From assembly GCA_002295325.1 (NCBI GenBank), contig DBGA01000070.1, positions 23,943-37,590 of the forward strand: 13,648 nucleotides of DNA, given 5' to 3'. Below the pieces are notes generated by a model, which saw nothing but the letters and a program-made list of their open reading frames with translations, was not told the origin of the DNA and ran no database searches. This document shows, in pieces, positions 1-5,674 of the stretch; position 1 is the first letter of the stretch; each line of letters starts with the position of its first letter. The position numbers and the translations under genes were made by a program. Origin of the DNA: Ruminococcaceae bacterium UBA866 (lineage in GTDB: Bacteria; Bacillota; Clostridia; Oscillospirales; Ruminococcaceae).

Positions 1-2
1 AT

Positions 3-140
3 AGCAAAGGGAATTTGCTTGATGTCATTCGGAAAAATGGAAAAATACTTTCGGAGGAATATCAAAATGACGGAACTTTGGTGACCGTTAGCCTTGACAT
101 CAAGGCAGTTCGCCAAGTAGAAGAGTACATTATAGGATAA
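3..140 (+). CDS. hflX: C-terminal fragment of probable GTPase HflX (5' end outside window)
   Basis: An open frame enters from the left edge and ends at TAA 138-140, giving the last 45 residues of a protein. The segment has the pattern NGKILSEEY followed by DGT-VTV and ends VEEYIIG. This matches what I recall of the extreme C-terminus of Clostridia HflX proteins (basic stretch, NGKVL-EEY, then an EDG-type beta strand and a final -YI/V). HflX is a cytoplasmic ribosome-associated GTPase that splits stalled or hibernating 70S ribosomes. None of the GTPase motifs (G1-G4) are in the window, so the call rests only on the tail. The gene runs toward ctc/rplY, which is on the opposite strand. Another protein with a similar beta-rich C-terminal domain is possible. 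Confidence 0.6.
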   Translation, partial: SKGNLLDVIRKNGKILSEEYQNDGTLVTVSLDIKAVRQVEEYIIG

Positions 141-145
141 ATAAT

Positions 146-187
146 AATACCCATTGTACATATTGATTAAAATGTACAATGGGTATT
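146..187. terminator. Perfect 16-bp palindrome between convergent hflX-like gene and ctc
   Basis: Arms 146-161 and 172-187 are perfectly complementary, with a 10-nt AT loop. It starts six bases after the hflX-like stop codon. The plus strand lacks a real U-tract after the stem. On the minus strand the stem is followed by a T-rich run. It is probably a transcription end or mRNA-stabilising hairpin serving one or both convergent genes. Confidence 0.55.
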
Positions 188-268
188 AAATGATATTTGA
201 AAATTATTAAAACTTTTTGGATTTACCAAATCAGCGATTAATATTTTGCTTAAATTATTTTAAAAGCT

Positions 269-856
269 TTATTCTTCATTACCTGCTTTGGCATCTTTAT
301 CTTCCTGTAAAACTACTCTTTTAAGTTCAACTACACTTACAATCATAGTGTCCTCTGGTATTGTAATTTTAATATTTTCATTTTTAGCAATATCTAAATC
401 CCCTACCTTAACAGAGTCTCCAACTTTTATTTCATCTAGGTCGATGGTAACTTCTTGTATAAAGTGCCTTGGCAGTGCATTATAGGGAATTTCTCCAAGA
501 TGTTGTTGTACTAAGTTTTGATTCTTTTCTCGATTTGCCAAAATTACTTTCATTACACTGTTAACCGTCTCATCAGCGACAATGTGCTGGAATTCAAGTT
601 GTTCAACTTGTTGGCTAACAGGCTGATGAGTAATTTCTTTAAAAAGAACATTATATTTATTGTCATCAATTTCGATGGTAAGAGTGTTTCCTTTTGATGC
701 CTTGCTGAGAAAACGATTGACATCAGTCAAAGGAATCTGAATATGAATGGACTCTTTTAAATTACGTCCATAAATTGATGCTGGAATAATGCCCTCACGC
801 CGTAACTGTTTGGCTTTCATACTTGTGTCTCTTCGTTTAGCTATTAAACTATACAT
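269..856 (-). CDS. rplY: 50S ribosomal protein L25 / general stress protein Ctc
   Basis: This 195-residue protein is the long, two-domain form of bL25 (Ctc/TL5 type). It binds 5S rRNA in the central protuberance of the large ribosomal subunit; in Bacillus the Ctc form is stress-induced. Residues about 1-92 form the L25 domain, with KAKQLRREG at 14-22 and the IYG turn near 28-30 that follow the family pattern. Residues about 98-180 form the beta-rich TL5/Ctc C-terminal domain, and the acidic tail ends GNEE. The start is supported by CCTCCT at 864-869 (AGGAGG on the coding strand) seven bases before ATG. It is a single-gene unit with its own promoter upstream. Confidence 0.93.
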   Translation of the reverse strand: MYSLIAKRRDTSMKAKQLRREGIIPASIYGRNLKESIHIQIPLTDVNRFLSKASKGNTLTIEIDDNKYNVLFKEITHQPVSQQVEQLEFQHIVADETVNSVMKVILANREKNQNLVQQHLGEIPYNALPRHFIQEVTIDLDEIKVGDSVKVGDLDIAKNENIKITIPEDTMIVSVVELKRVVLQEDKDAKAGNEE

Positions 857-878
857 GCTAATTCCTCCTAACCTTATA

Positions 879-905
879 ATTTTTAAAACTTGTTGTTTTA
901 AAAAT
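879..905 (-). promoter_or_regulatory. Perfect 11-bp hairpin in the ctc 5' leader
   Basis: Arms 879-889 (ATTTTTAAAAC) and 895-905 are perfectly complementary around a 5-nt loop. The hairpin lies inside the predicted leader, about ten bases upstream of the AGGAGG site of ctc. It is AT-rich and therefore weak. It could set mRNA stability or act as a mild temperature-sensitive element. No ribosomal-protein autoregulatory mimic is recognisable. Confidence 0.4.
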
Positions 906-926
906 TTATCTATTGTTTACATAACA

Positions 927-955
927 AGTATAGCATATATAAACAGTCTAAGCAA
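927..955 (-). promoter_or_regulatory. Sigma-A promoter of ctc/rplY
   Basis: Read on the minus strand: -35 TTGCTT (950-955), a 17-bp spacer, and -10 TATACT (927-932) preceded by an extended -10 TG. The predicted start near 920 gives a leader of about 64 nt. No sigma-B-like element (GTTTAA/GGGTAT) was seen nearby. Confidence 0.65.
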
Positions 956-1150
956 ATATTGTAGATTTGAGACATTATCTCGCTTGATTTATATAGAAGA
1001 GCATAGGGAGTCTGAACCAACATGGCTGCAAGTTATGCTTATTTTATTGGCTTACCAATGCGTTTGTCTAACCACCATTGTGACGTACTACCATCATCTC
1101 TCCTGTGTAAAATATGAGCAATCTACTTTAAAGTTTACCACATATAAAAC
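956..1150. other. Non-coding gap with no recognised gene
   Basis: Between the ctc promoter and the terminator at 1153 nothing convincing is coded. An open frame exists on the plus strand, but it overlaps the ctc start and promoter and lacks a ribosome site. The part at about 1000-1105 is less AT-rich than its flanks. On the minus strand it has an AGGAGAG-like site (1098-1104) before tandem ATGs, but that frame stops after nine codons. It may be a decayed gene or an unknown RNA. Confidence 0.5.
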
Positions 1151-1152
1151 AA

Positions 1153-1191
1153 AAAGTCATATATGAGTTTAAATTCCCATACATGACTTTT
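1153..1191 (-). terminator. Terminator of the XRE/membrane-protein operon, near-copy of the tRNA-Ala terminator
   Basis: Arms 1153-1165 and 1178-1190 form a 13-bp stem. The one deviation is A/C on the plus strand but a G-U wobble on the minus strand, and the minus strand continues into TTTTTGTTTT. It therefore works best for the minus strand, about 90 bases after the membrane-protein stop. It is nearly identical in sequence, including the loop, to the hairpin at 2089-2125. Confidence 0.75.
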
Positions 1192-1280
1192 CTTTTGCGA
1201 GCCCCGCTGTATAAAGATATTATTCAATTTTTAGTTGGAATTTGAACTATCATTACCAGAGATAATGCTCATAATCTACA

Positions 1281-1712
1281 CTACATTTTTTTATTTATCT
1301 TTACTAATAAAACAAAATAAAGCACAATGTGAATTGTCAAAACTCCGAGAGATATCCATGTGGCTATAGTTAAATTGAGTATTACGAAAATGAGTGATGA
1401 TGTGCAAAGTAAAAACATTGTAATATGCCACATATAATAGGCAGCAGTTTTTCTAACCTGAATATATCTTTCGTCAGTTTCATTTATTCTTGCTTGTCTT
1501 GCGAGTTCTGGGTTAGTTTTGTATAATTGTGTGTTGATAATCTTTGAAGTAGCCGCACCAACAAGTCCGGCTACTACCCCAGTAAATATCCACCTAAACG
1601 CACCCAAGGTTTCAGCAAATTGCGGGAATAAGATATCCATTGCTATACTTATAATTGCAGTTGTAACACCAACACAAAGGGCAATTATATAGGTGTATTT
1701 ATTGTTTTTCAT
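1281..1712 (-). CDS. Small four-helix membrane protein of unknown function, partner of XRE regulator
   Basis: I do not recognise a function. The 143-residue product has four hydrophobic segments, at about residues 8-28, 40-57, 92-113 and 118-139. Between the second and third is a cytoplasmic-looking charged stretch with NETDERYIQVR at 77-87. Clostridial and archaeal DUF2178-like small membrane proteins have a similar (D/E)ERD-like motif before a membrane helix, but this match is from memory and tentative. The start at 1712 is chosen because GAGGAGG lies 6-7 bases upstream; a longer frame back to 1745 has no ribosome site. The gene overlaps the end of the upstream XRE regulator by 14 bases, so the two are translationally coupled. 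Small XRE regulators commonly pair with membrane proteins of this size. Confidence 0.8.
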   Translation of the reverse strand: MKNNKYTYIIALCVGVTTAIISIAMDILFPQFAETLGAFRWIFTGVVAGLVGAATSKIINTQLYKTNPELARQARINETDERYIQVRKTAAYYMWHITMFLLCTSSLIFVILNLTIATWISLGVLTIHIVLYFVLLVKINKKM

Positions 1713-1911
1713 AAGATTCCTCCTCATAAATAAATATTTCCTCAATACTCATATTAAAATATCGAGCAATTTTAAATGCAAGTATTATTGAAGGATTGTA
1801 CCTTCCGTTTTCAAGTGAGCCAATTGTTTGACGTGATACTTCCAAAATATCTGCCAAATCCTCTTGGCGAATACCTTTCGACTTGCGTATTTCTTCGAGC
1901 CTATTTTTCAA
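1699..1911 (-). CDS. Small XRE-family (HTH_3) transcriptional regulator
   Basis: A 70-residue protein that is almost entirely a Cro/C1-type helix-turn-helix: QEDLADILEVSRQTIGSLE at about residues 16-34 is the HTH core, followed by NPSIILAFKIA and the closing SIEEIF. It belongs to the compact YozG-like group that binds DNA as a dimer and has no sensor domain. Both candidate starts are TTG codons (1912-1914 and 1909-1911). I prefer the second because AGGAGG is then 7 bases away and the protein begins MKNRLEEIRK, the usual family start; the first would add one residue. It overlaps the membrane-protein gene. It probably represses its own promoter, where repeated GCAGAC half-sites occur. Confidence 0.9.
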   Translation of the reverse strand: MKNRLEEIRKSKGIRQEDLADILEVSRQTIGSLENGRYNPSIILAFKIARYFNMSIEEIFIYEEESYEKQ

Positions 1912-1954
1912 CAAGTCACCTCCTAATCAAATAACAAGCTTGCTTTACATTTAA

Positions 1955-1983
1955 AATATAACAAATACAGACCTAAATGTCAA
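1955..1983 (-). promoter_or_regulatory. Strong sigma-A promoter of the XRE/membrane-protein operon
   Basis: On the minus strand: TTGACA (1978-1983), a 17-bp spacer, TATATT (1955-1960). The predicted start is near 1948, about 35 bases before the TTG start. A CAGAC half-site (1968-1972) lies in the spacer. Confidence 0.8.
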
Positions 1984-1996
1984 GTATGCTTTCCAT

Positions 1997-2037
1997 GTCT
2001 GCTTAAAATAATAGCAGACTATATTTCAAGTCTGCTA
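1997..2037. promoter_or_regulatory. Candidate operator: TAGCAGACT palindrome plus extra GTCTGCT half-site
   Basis: A perfect inverted repeat, TAGCAGACT (2012-2020) and AGTCTGCTA (2029-2037), is separated by 8 bases. A further GTCTGCT half-site lies at 1997-2003 and a CAGAC at 1968-1972. They sit from the -35 region upstream, as expected for cooperative binding by the small XRE protein encoded next. The 9-bp palindrome could also form an RNA hairpin, but it has no U-tract. Confidence 0.5.
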
Positions 2038-2088
2038 AAGGGTACATAAATAATTTTCATCTACCCTATGTTATCATGCGAAATAAAA

Positions 2089-2125
2089 AAAGTCATGTAT
2101 GAGTTTGAATCCCATACATGACTTT
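2089..2125 (-). terminator. Intrinsic terminator of tRNA-Ala
   Basis: A perfect 13-bp stem (2089-2101 and 2113-2125) with an 11-nt loop, followed on the minus strand by a run of seven T residues. It starts five bases after the CCA end of the tRNA. Confidence 0.88.
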
Positions 2126-2129
2126 ATTT

Positions 2130-2205
2130 TGGTGGAGCATAGGGGATTTGAACCCCTGACCCCAACGCTGCCAGCGTTGTACGCTACCAACTGCGCTAAT
2201 GCCCC
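2130..2205 (-). tRNA. tRNA-Ala, anticodon GGC
   Basis: A complete 76-base cloverleaf. The acceptor stem GGGGCAT pairs with ATGCTCC and includes the G3-U70 wobble that is the identity mark of alanine tRNA. The D arm is GCGC/GCGT around AGTTGGTA. The anticodon stem CAACG/CGTTG holds the loop CTGGCAG, so the anticodon is GGC, reading GCC and GCU. The T arm AGGGG/CCCCT holds TTCAAAT. The discriminator A and CCA are encoded. It is transcribed alone from its own promoter and terminator. Confidence 0.97.
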
Positions 2206-2224
2206 ATAAAATATTTCAAAATAC

Positions 2225-2253
2225 ATTATATCGCTTTAAAGAATAAATTGCAA
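2225..2253 (-). promoter_or_regulatory. Promoter of tRNA-Ala
   Basis: On the minus strand: TTGCAA (2248-2253), a 17-bp spacer, perfect TATAAT (2225-2230). The predicted start is near 2218, leaving a 5' leader of about 12 nt for RNase P to remove. Confidence 0.82.
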
Positions 2254-2337
2254 CAAAAAAGAGTATACCTAGTGTGTATAAAGCAATTAATATACTGCAA
2301 GTAGTTAACCATTGAAAATAGAAGTCTATCTATCAAG

Positions 2338-2365
2338 TTGACAGCACAGAAATATGTGATAAAAT
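2338..2365 (+). promoter_or_regulatory. Promoter of pepD
   Basis: TTGACA (2338-2343), a 16-bp spacer, TAAAAT (2360-2365) with an adjacent upstream TG. The predicted start is near 2372. It is divergent from the tRNA-Ala promoter about 85 bases away. Confidence 0.7.
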
Positions 2366-2406
2366 TATTGTATATAGTTATAATAATTCATTAGGAAAGG
2401 TGGGAT

Positions 2407-2430
2407 ATGAGCATAGCGATAGGCAATTAA
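2407..2430 (+). other. Possible seven-codon upstream ORF in the pepD leader
   Basis: ATG 2407 is followed by six further codons and TAA 2428-2430, encoding MSIAIGN. It sits at good spacing behind the purine-rich AGGAAAGG (2393-2400), the only Shine-Dalgarno-like site before pepD. It ends 14 bases before the likely pepD ATG at 2445, so it could feed ribosomes into pepD. This is prediction only. Confidence 0.25.
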
Positions 2431-2444
2431 ACTATGCTCCTTTT

Positions 2445-3896
2445 ATGTCATATATTATAGAGGGTTACAACCCAATATCAGTTTTTCGCTATTTTGAGGA
2501 TATCAGCAGAATACCTCGTTCATCGAGTGATGAAAAAGCCATTAGCGATTTTTTAGTAGAGTTTGCAAAACAGCATAACCTTGAGTATTATCAAGATGAA
2601 ATATACAATGTTATCATAAAAAAGGCAGGAAGTATGTCAGCTAAAAATGCTCCAGCAATTATTTTACAAGGACATATCGATATGGTTTGTGAAAAGAATA
2701 ATGATACCATTCACGATTTTGACAAGGATAGTCTAAAACTGCGTGTAATTGATGGAAAGCTTATGGCAACAGGCACCACACTTGGTGCTGATAACGGTGC
2801 TGCGGTCGCAATCATGCTTGCACTTTTAGATGATGACAGTATCATTCACCCACCACTTGAATGCATCTTCACAGTACAAGAAGAAACAGGACTTAGTGGT
2901 GCAATCAATATTAATGTGAGTAATATTTCAGGACGCACAATGATTAACCTTGACTCCGAGGAGGAAGGTGTTGCCACTGTGAGCTGTGCTGGTGGAATGA
3001 GAGCCAGATTTTATAAGGATATTATATGGGAAAATGGCGGAGAATTTGGGCTTAAAATTAGTGTTAGGGGACTAAATGGTGGCCACTCTGGTATGGATAT
3101 CGATAAAGAAAATGCAAATGCAAATAAACTTATGGGTAGAGTTCTTTACGCATTATATGAGCAAGTCGACATGCAAATTGCTTCTTTTAATGGTGGGAGC
3201 AAAGACAACGCAATCCCTCGTGAAGCTGATGCCGAAGTTTTGTTTATAAATCAAGAAGAACTTGATATGGCTATAGAAATTGTAAATTGTGAAGCTACTG
3301 ACATCATTTCAGAATTTTCTTCAGTGGAAGAAAACTTATCTATAGATACTGAGAATATTTCAGTCAAAAGAGCAATGGATAAGGCAACAACATCGGATAT
3401 TATAAAGTGTATATATCTTGCTCCCAATGGAGTGAAGAATCGAAATGTGAAAGCTGGTGGATTTACTGTATGCTCCATAAATATGGGTGTGGTAAAAACT
3501 GATGAGAAAAAGCTTGCTATTACATTCGCACCAAGAAGCTCGATTGCTTCTTTGCAAAGCCAGACAAAAAAAGAGCTGAAACTATTAAGTGAATTATTTG
3601 GTTTTGAGTTTCAGGTAGATAGCGAATACCCAGGTTGGAGCTATGCTGAAAAATCTAAAATTCATACTGTATTCAAAGAATGTTACAAAGGGCAATACGG
3701 AAAGCAACTTCAAATTGAGGCTATCCACGCTGGACTTGAATGCGGATTGTTTTGCGAGAAACTAGAGGGACTTGATGCTATTGCTGTTGGACCAACAATT
3801 GTTGGATGCCATACCCCACAGGAATATCTTGACCTTGCATCCTGTGAGCGATTTTACAAACTGCTCGTTAGTGTGTTAGAAAGATTGGCAAAGTAA
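2445..3896 (+). CDS. pepD: Aminoacyl-histidine dipeptidase (M20 family, PepD)
   Basis: A cytoplasmic zinc dipeptidase that hydrolyses Xaa-His and related dipeptides and feeds amino acids to the cell. From ATG 2445 it has 483 residues, close to the usual 480-490 of PepD. Counting from the in-frame GTG at 2400 (15 residues earlier), visible features are zinc ligand His92 in GHIDM, bridging Asp131 in GADNG, the catalytic pair Glu161-Glu162 in QEETGLSGA, the NGGHSGMDI lid-domain motif, and HAGLECG near the C-terminus. I prefer 2445 because MSYIIEGYNP followed by VFRYFEDISRIPR is the normal N-terminus. That ATG has no clear Shine-Dalgarno, however, and GTG 2400 directly abuts one. It is a single-gene unit closed by a strong terminator. 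Confidence 0.93.
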   Translation: MSYIIEGYNPISVFRYFEDISRIPRSSSDEKAISDFLVEFAKQHNLEYYQDEIYNVIIKKAGSMSAKNAPAIILQGHIDMVCEKNNDTIHDFDKDSLKLRVIDGKLMATGTTLGADNGAAVAIMLALLDDDSIIHPPLECIFTVQEETGLSGAININVSNISGRTMINLDSEEEGVATVSCAGGMRARFYKDIIWENGGEFGLKISVRGLNGGHSGMDIDKENANANKLMGRVLYALYEQVDMQIASFNGGSKDNAIPREADAEVLFINQEELDMAIEIVNCEATDIISEFSSVEENLSIDTENISVKRAMDKATTSDIIKCIYLAPNGVKNRNVKAGGFTVCSINMGVVKTDEKKLAITFAPRSSIASLQSQTKKELKLLSELFGFEFQVDSEYPGWSYAEKSKIHTVFKECYKGQYGKQLQIEAIHAGLECGLFCEKLEGLDAIAVGPTIVGCHTPQEYLDLASCERFYKLLVSVLERLAK

Positions 3897-3905
3897 AAGA
3901 GTAAT

Positions 3906-3940
3906 AAAAAGCGTTCACAGTAAAACTGTGAACGCTTTTT
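3906..3940. terminator. Bidirectional terminator between pepD and the kinase-like gene
   Basis: Perfect 15-bp arms (3906-3920 and 3926-3940) around TAAAA. The stem begins with five A and ends with five T, so it gives a U-tract in both directions. It lies ten bases after pepD and about 40 bases after the convergent gene. Confidence 0.92.
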
Positions 3941-3981
3941 GTGCGTTATGGTTGTTTCATATTCTTATTACTATTATATGT

Positions 3982-4584
3982 CTAGCAAAGCTCAACAAAC
4001 TTTTTAATCGCATCGACGGTTTTATTAATACCAACAGTGTTGCTGTTGATACAAAGGTCATAATTGCTTGCGTTGCCCCATTTTAGGGTGGTATAATAAT
4101 TATAATAAGTTGCTCGACGCTTGTCATTGCGAGTTATAATTTCCTTTGCTTTATCGGTTTGAAGATTATAAAGTGTTGTTGCCCGCTCAATGCGTGCATC
4201 CATATTAGAATGAATGTAAATGTTTATTGTATTTTGGTGCCCTTTCAATATATAGTCGGCACAGCGGCCTACAATTACACAGCTTCCTTGTGCGGCAACT
4301 TCCTTTATAATATCAGATTGAGCCAGAAAAATTTTATCGCTTAGTGGTAGGTCAAATCCGATTGCATTAGTCGAAAACATTGACATTGTATAAAGGAAGC
4401 TCCCAGTGGGTTTTAGATCTGCTTGTTCAAACATTTCTTTTGAATATCCACTTTTTTGGGCTGCTTTTTGAATCAGTTCGTTATCGTAAAAAGGTATACT
4501 TAAAGCCTCTGCAAGTTTTCTTGCTATTTCCCGTCCACCACTTCCATACTGTCGGCTGATTGTAATAATAGTGTCTTTTGTCAT
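3982..4584 (-). CDS. Cytidylate kinase-like family protein (P-loop kinase fold)
   Basis: A 200-residue protein of the Cytidylate_kin2/AAA-type kinase group widespread in Clostridia. The N-terminus has ISRQYGSGGREIARKL (9-24), where the P-loop lysine is replaced in the family-typical GSGGRE pattern. Also visible are FYDNELI (32-38), IVGRCADY (104-111), a lid-like DKRRATYYNYYT (154-165) and YDLCINS (175-181). Canonical CMP kinase (Cmk) is a different, larger protein, and the true substrate of this group is not established. The start at 4584 is chosen because AAAGGAG lies 9 bases upstream and the predicted transcript begins near 4626. An in-frame ATG at 4668 would lie upstream of the promoter and is excluded. 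It is a single gene, divergent from the ZIP operon. Confidence 0.85.
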   Translation of the reverse strand: MTKDTIITISRQYGSGGREIARKLAEALSIPFYDNELIQKAAQKSGYSKEMFEQADLKPTGSFLYTMSMFSTNAIGFDLPLSDKIFLAQSDIIKEVAAQGSCVIVGRCADYILKGHQNTINIYIHSNMDARIERATTLYNLQTDKAKEIITRNDKRRATYYNYYTTLKWGNASNYDLCINSNTVGINKTVDAIKKFVELC

Positions 4585-4632
4585 GGTAACAATCTCCTTT
4601 ACTATGTGAATTTTGATGTAAATGCTATACTT

Positions 4633-4661
4633 ATTATGCGACTTTAATTTTAGAAAGTCAA
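4633..4661 (-). promoter_or_regulatory. Promoter of the cytidylate kinase-like gene
   Basis: On the minus strand: TTGACT (4656-4661), a 17-bp spacer, CATAAT (4633-4638). The predicted start is near 4626, about 42 bases before the ATG. Confidence 0.62.
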
Positions 4662-4693
4662 ATGGCATTCATATTTTAATTATACTAAAATTG

Positions 4694-4702
4694 TGTTATA
4701 AT
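4694..4702 (+). promoter_or_regulatory. Extended -10 promoter of the ZIP/HAD operon
   Basis: TG (4694-4695), one base, then perfect TATAAT (4697-4702). The -35 region is poor (TTTTAA-like), as is common for extended -10 promoters. The predicted start near 4709 leaves a leader of about 140 nt. Confidence 0.6.
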
Positions 4703-4709
4703 GTGCTTA

Positions 4710-4824
4710 TATTATCATTTAAATAAAAAAATTTTAAATGGTAATGCAAATTCAATAAAACAGTTCTTGTTTTATTGAATTATAAATGCCCTGCGGTTTC
4801 GCTAAGGGCTCACCGCAGATGGCA
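4710..4824 (+). promoter_or_regulatory. Three-hairpin structured 5' leader of the ZIP transporter gene
   Basis: Three consecutive hairpins fill almost the whole leader. H1 pairs 4710-4723 with 4733-4746 (14 bp, two T-G pairs). H2 pairs 4749-4761 with 4769-4781 (13 bp, perfect). H3 pairs 4787-4797 with 4812-4824 (TGCC plus CTGCGGT, with a 2-nt bulge). H3 has an exclusive alternative: GCCC 4788-4791 with GGGC 4806-4809 enclosing GCG 4793-4795 with CGC 4800-4802. No U-tract follows, and the Shine-Dalgarno AAGGAGG (4835-4841) lies just beyond. It does not match the Mn (yybP-ykoY) or NiCo riboswitch patterns I know. Confidence 0.5.
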
Positions 4825-4848
4825 AATTAAAATCAAGGAGGACTATAA

Positions 4849-5646
4849 ATGGGTGAATTGCATCCAGTAATACTTGCGTTAATCGGAACAGGAATTACCT
4901 TTTTGGCAACAGTGCTTGGCTCGGCTACTGTATTTTTATTTAGAGGAAAGGTTCCACCACATTTTCAACGTGTATTTTTAGGGTTTGCAGCAGGCGTTAT
5001 GATTGCTGCATCAATCTGGTCTTTGCTCATTCCAGCAATTGAGATGGCAGAGGAACAAGGGCTAATTGGTTGGATTCCTGCAACAGGTGGATTTATACTA
5101 GGTGGGTTGTTTTTATTCCTGCTGGATAAATTGCTACCCCATTTGCACGCGGTCACAAACCGAGTTGAGGGTATGCCTTCTCATTTTAAACGTACAACAA
5201 TGTTAGTGCTAGCCGTAACTCTTCACAACATTCCAGAGGGCATGGCAGTAGGGCTTACATTTGGACTAGCGGGAGGAAATTCTTCTGTAGTTACCGTGGC
5301 ATCTGCTATGGCGCTTGCAATCGGAATAGGATTACAAAACTTCCCAGAGGGTGCTGCGATTTCACTTCCTTTAAAAAATGAGGGAATTTCAAACAAAAAA
5401 TCTTTTATTTATGGAGCATTGTCCGGTGTTGTAGAACCAATTTTCGGCGTAATTGCCGTTGTAATTGCGGGCACAATTACTCCGCTTATGCCATGGTTCT
5501 TAGCCTTTGCAGCTGGTGCTATGATTTACGTTGTTGTCGAGGAATTAATTCCAGAGGCACAGCTAGGGGAGCATTCCCACTTAGGAACAGCAGGTGTTAT
5601 GGCTGGCTTTGTAATTATGATGGTGCTCGACGTTGCACTTGCATAG
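4849..5646 (+). CDS. ZIP-family divalent metal transporter
   Basis: A 265-residue integral membrane protein with about eight helices, moving Zn2+ or related divalent cations into the cytoplasm. The ZIP binuclear metal site is clear: HNIPEG (126-131) in the fourth helix and QNFPEG (163-168) in the fifth, followed by VEPIFG (195-200) and EELIPEA (231-237) near the C-terminus. A short His/Glu loop (EHSH, 241-244) follows. It resembles the GufA-like bacterial branch more than ZupT; metal preference cannot be read off. The start is fixed by AAGGAGG 7 bases upstream. The HAD phosphatase gene follows 28 bases later, so the two form an operon behind the structured leader. Confidence 0.93.
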   Translation: MGELHPVILALIGTGITFLATVLGSATVFLFRGKVPPHFQRVFLGFAAGVMIAASIWSLLIPAIEMAEEQGLIGWIPATGGFILGGLFLFLLDKLLPHLHAVTNRVEGMPSHFKRTTMLVLAVTLHNIPEGMAVGLTFGLAGGNSSVVTVASAMALAIGIGLQNFPEGAAISLPLKNEGISNKKSFIYGALSGVVEPIFGVIAVVIAGTITPLMPWFLAFAAGAMIYVVVEELIPEAQLGEHSHLGTAGVMAGFVIMMVLDVALA

Positions 5647-5674
5647 GTTCTTAATAATATAGGAGAATAAATAG

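Noticed and set aside
789..1166. Plus-strand open frame of 125 codons across the ctc start and the gap beyond it
   Set aside because: It overlaps the ctc start, ribosome site and promoter on the other strand, has no Shine-Dalgarno, and its composition looks like translated intergenic DNA.
1203..1276. Possible decayed tRNA on the minus strand next to the duplicated terminator (a CATTA/TAATG 5-bp stem with 7-nt loop and TTCAAAT are present)
   Set aside because: No acceptor stem, no D arm, the T stem does not pair, and the putative anticodon loop lacks the invariant T33.
4585..4668. Longer N-terminus for the cytidylate kinase-like protein
   Set aside because: The predicted transcript starts near 4626, inside the extension, and the family normally begins just before the ISRQYGSGG segment.
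4710..4824. Known Mn (yybP-ykoY) or NiCo riboswitch
   Set aside because: The conserved loop and junction bases of those classes are absent. Three simple in-line hairpins are seen instead of a multi-helix junction.
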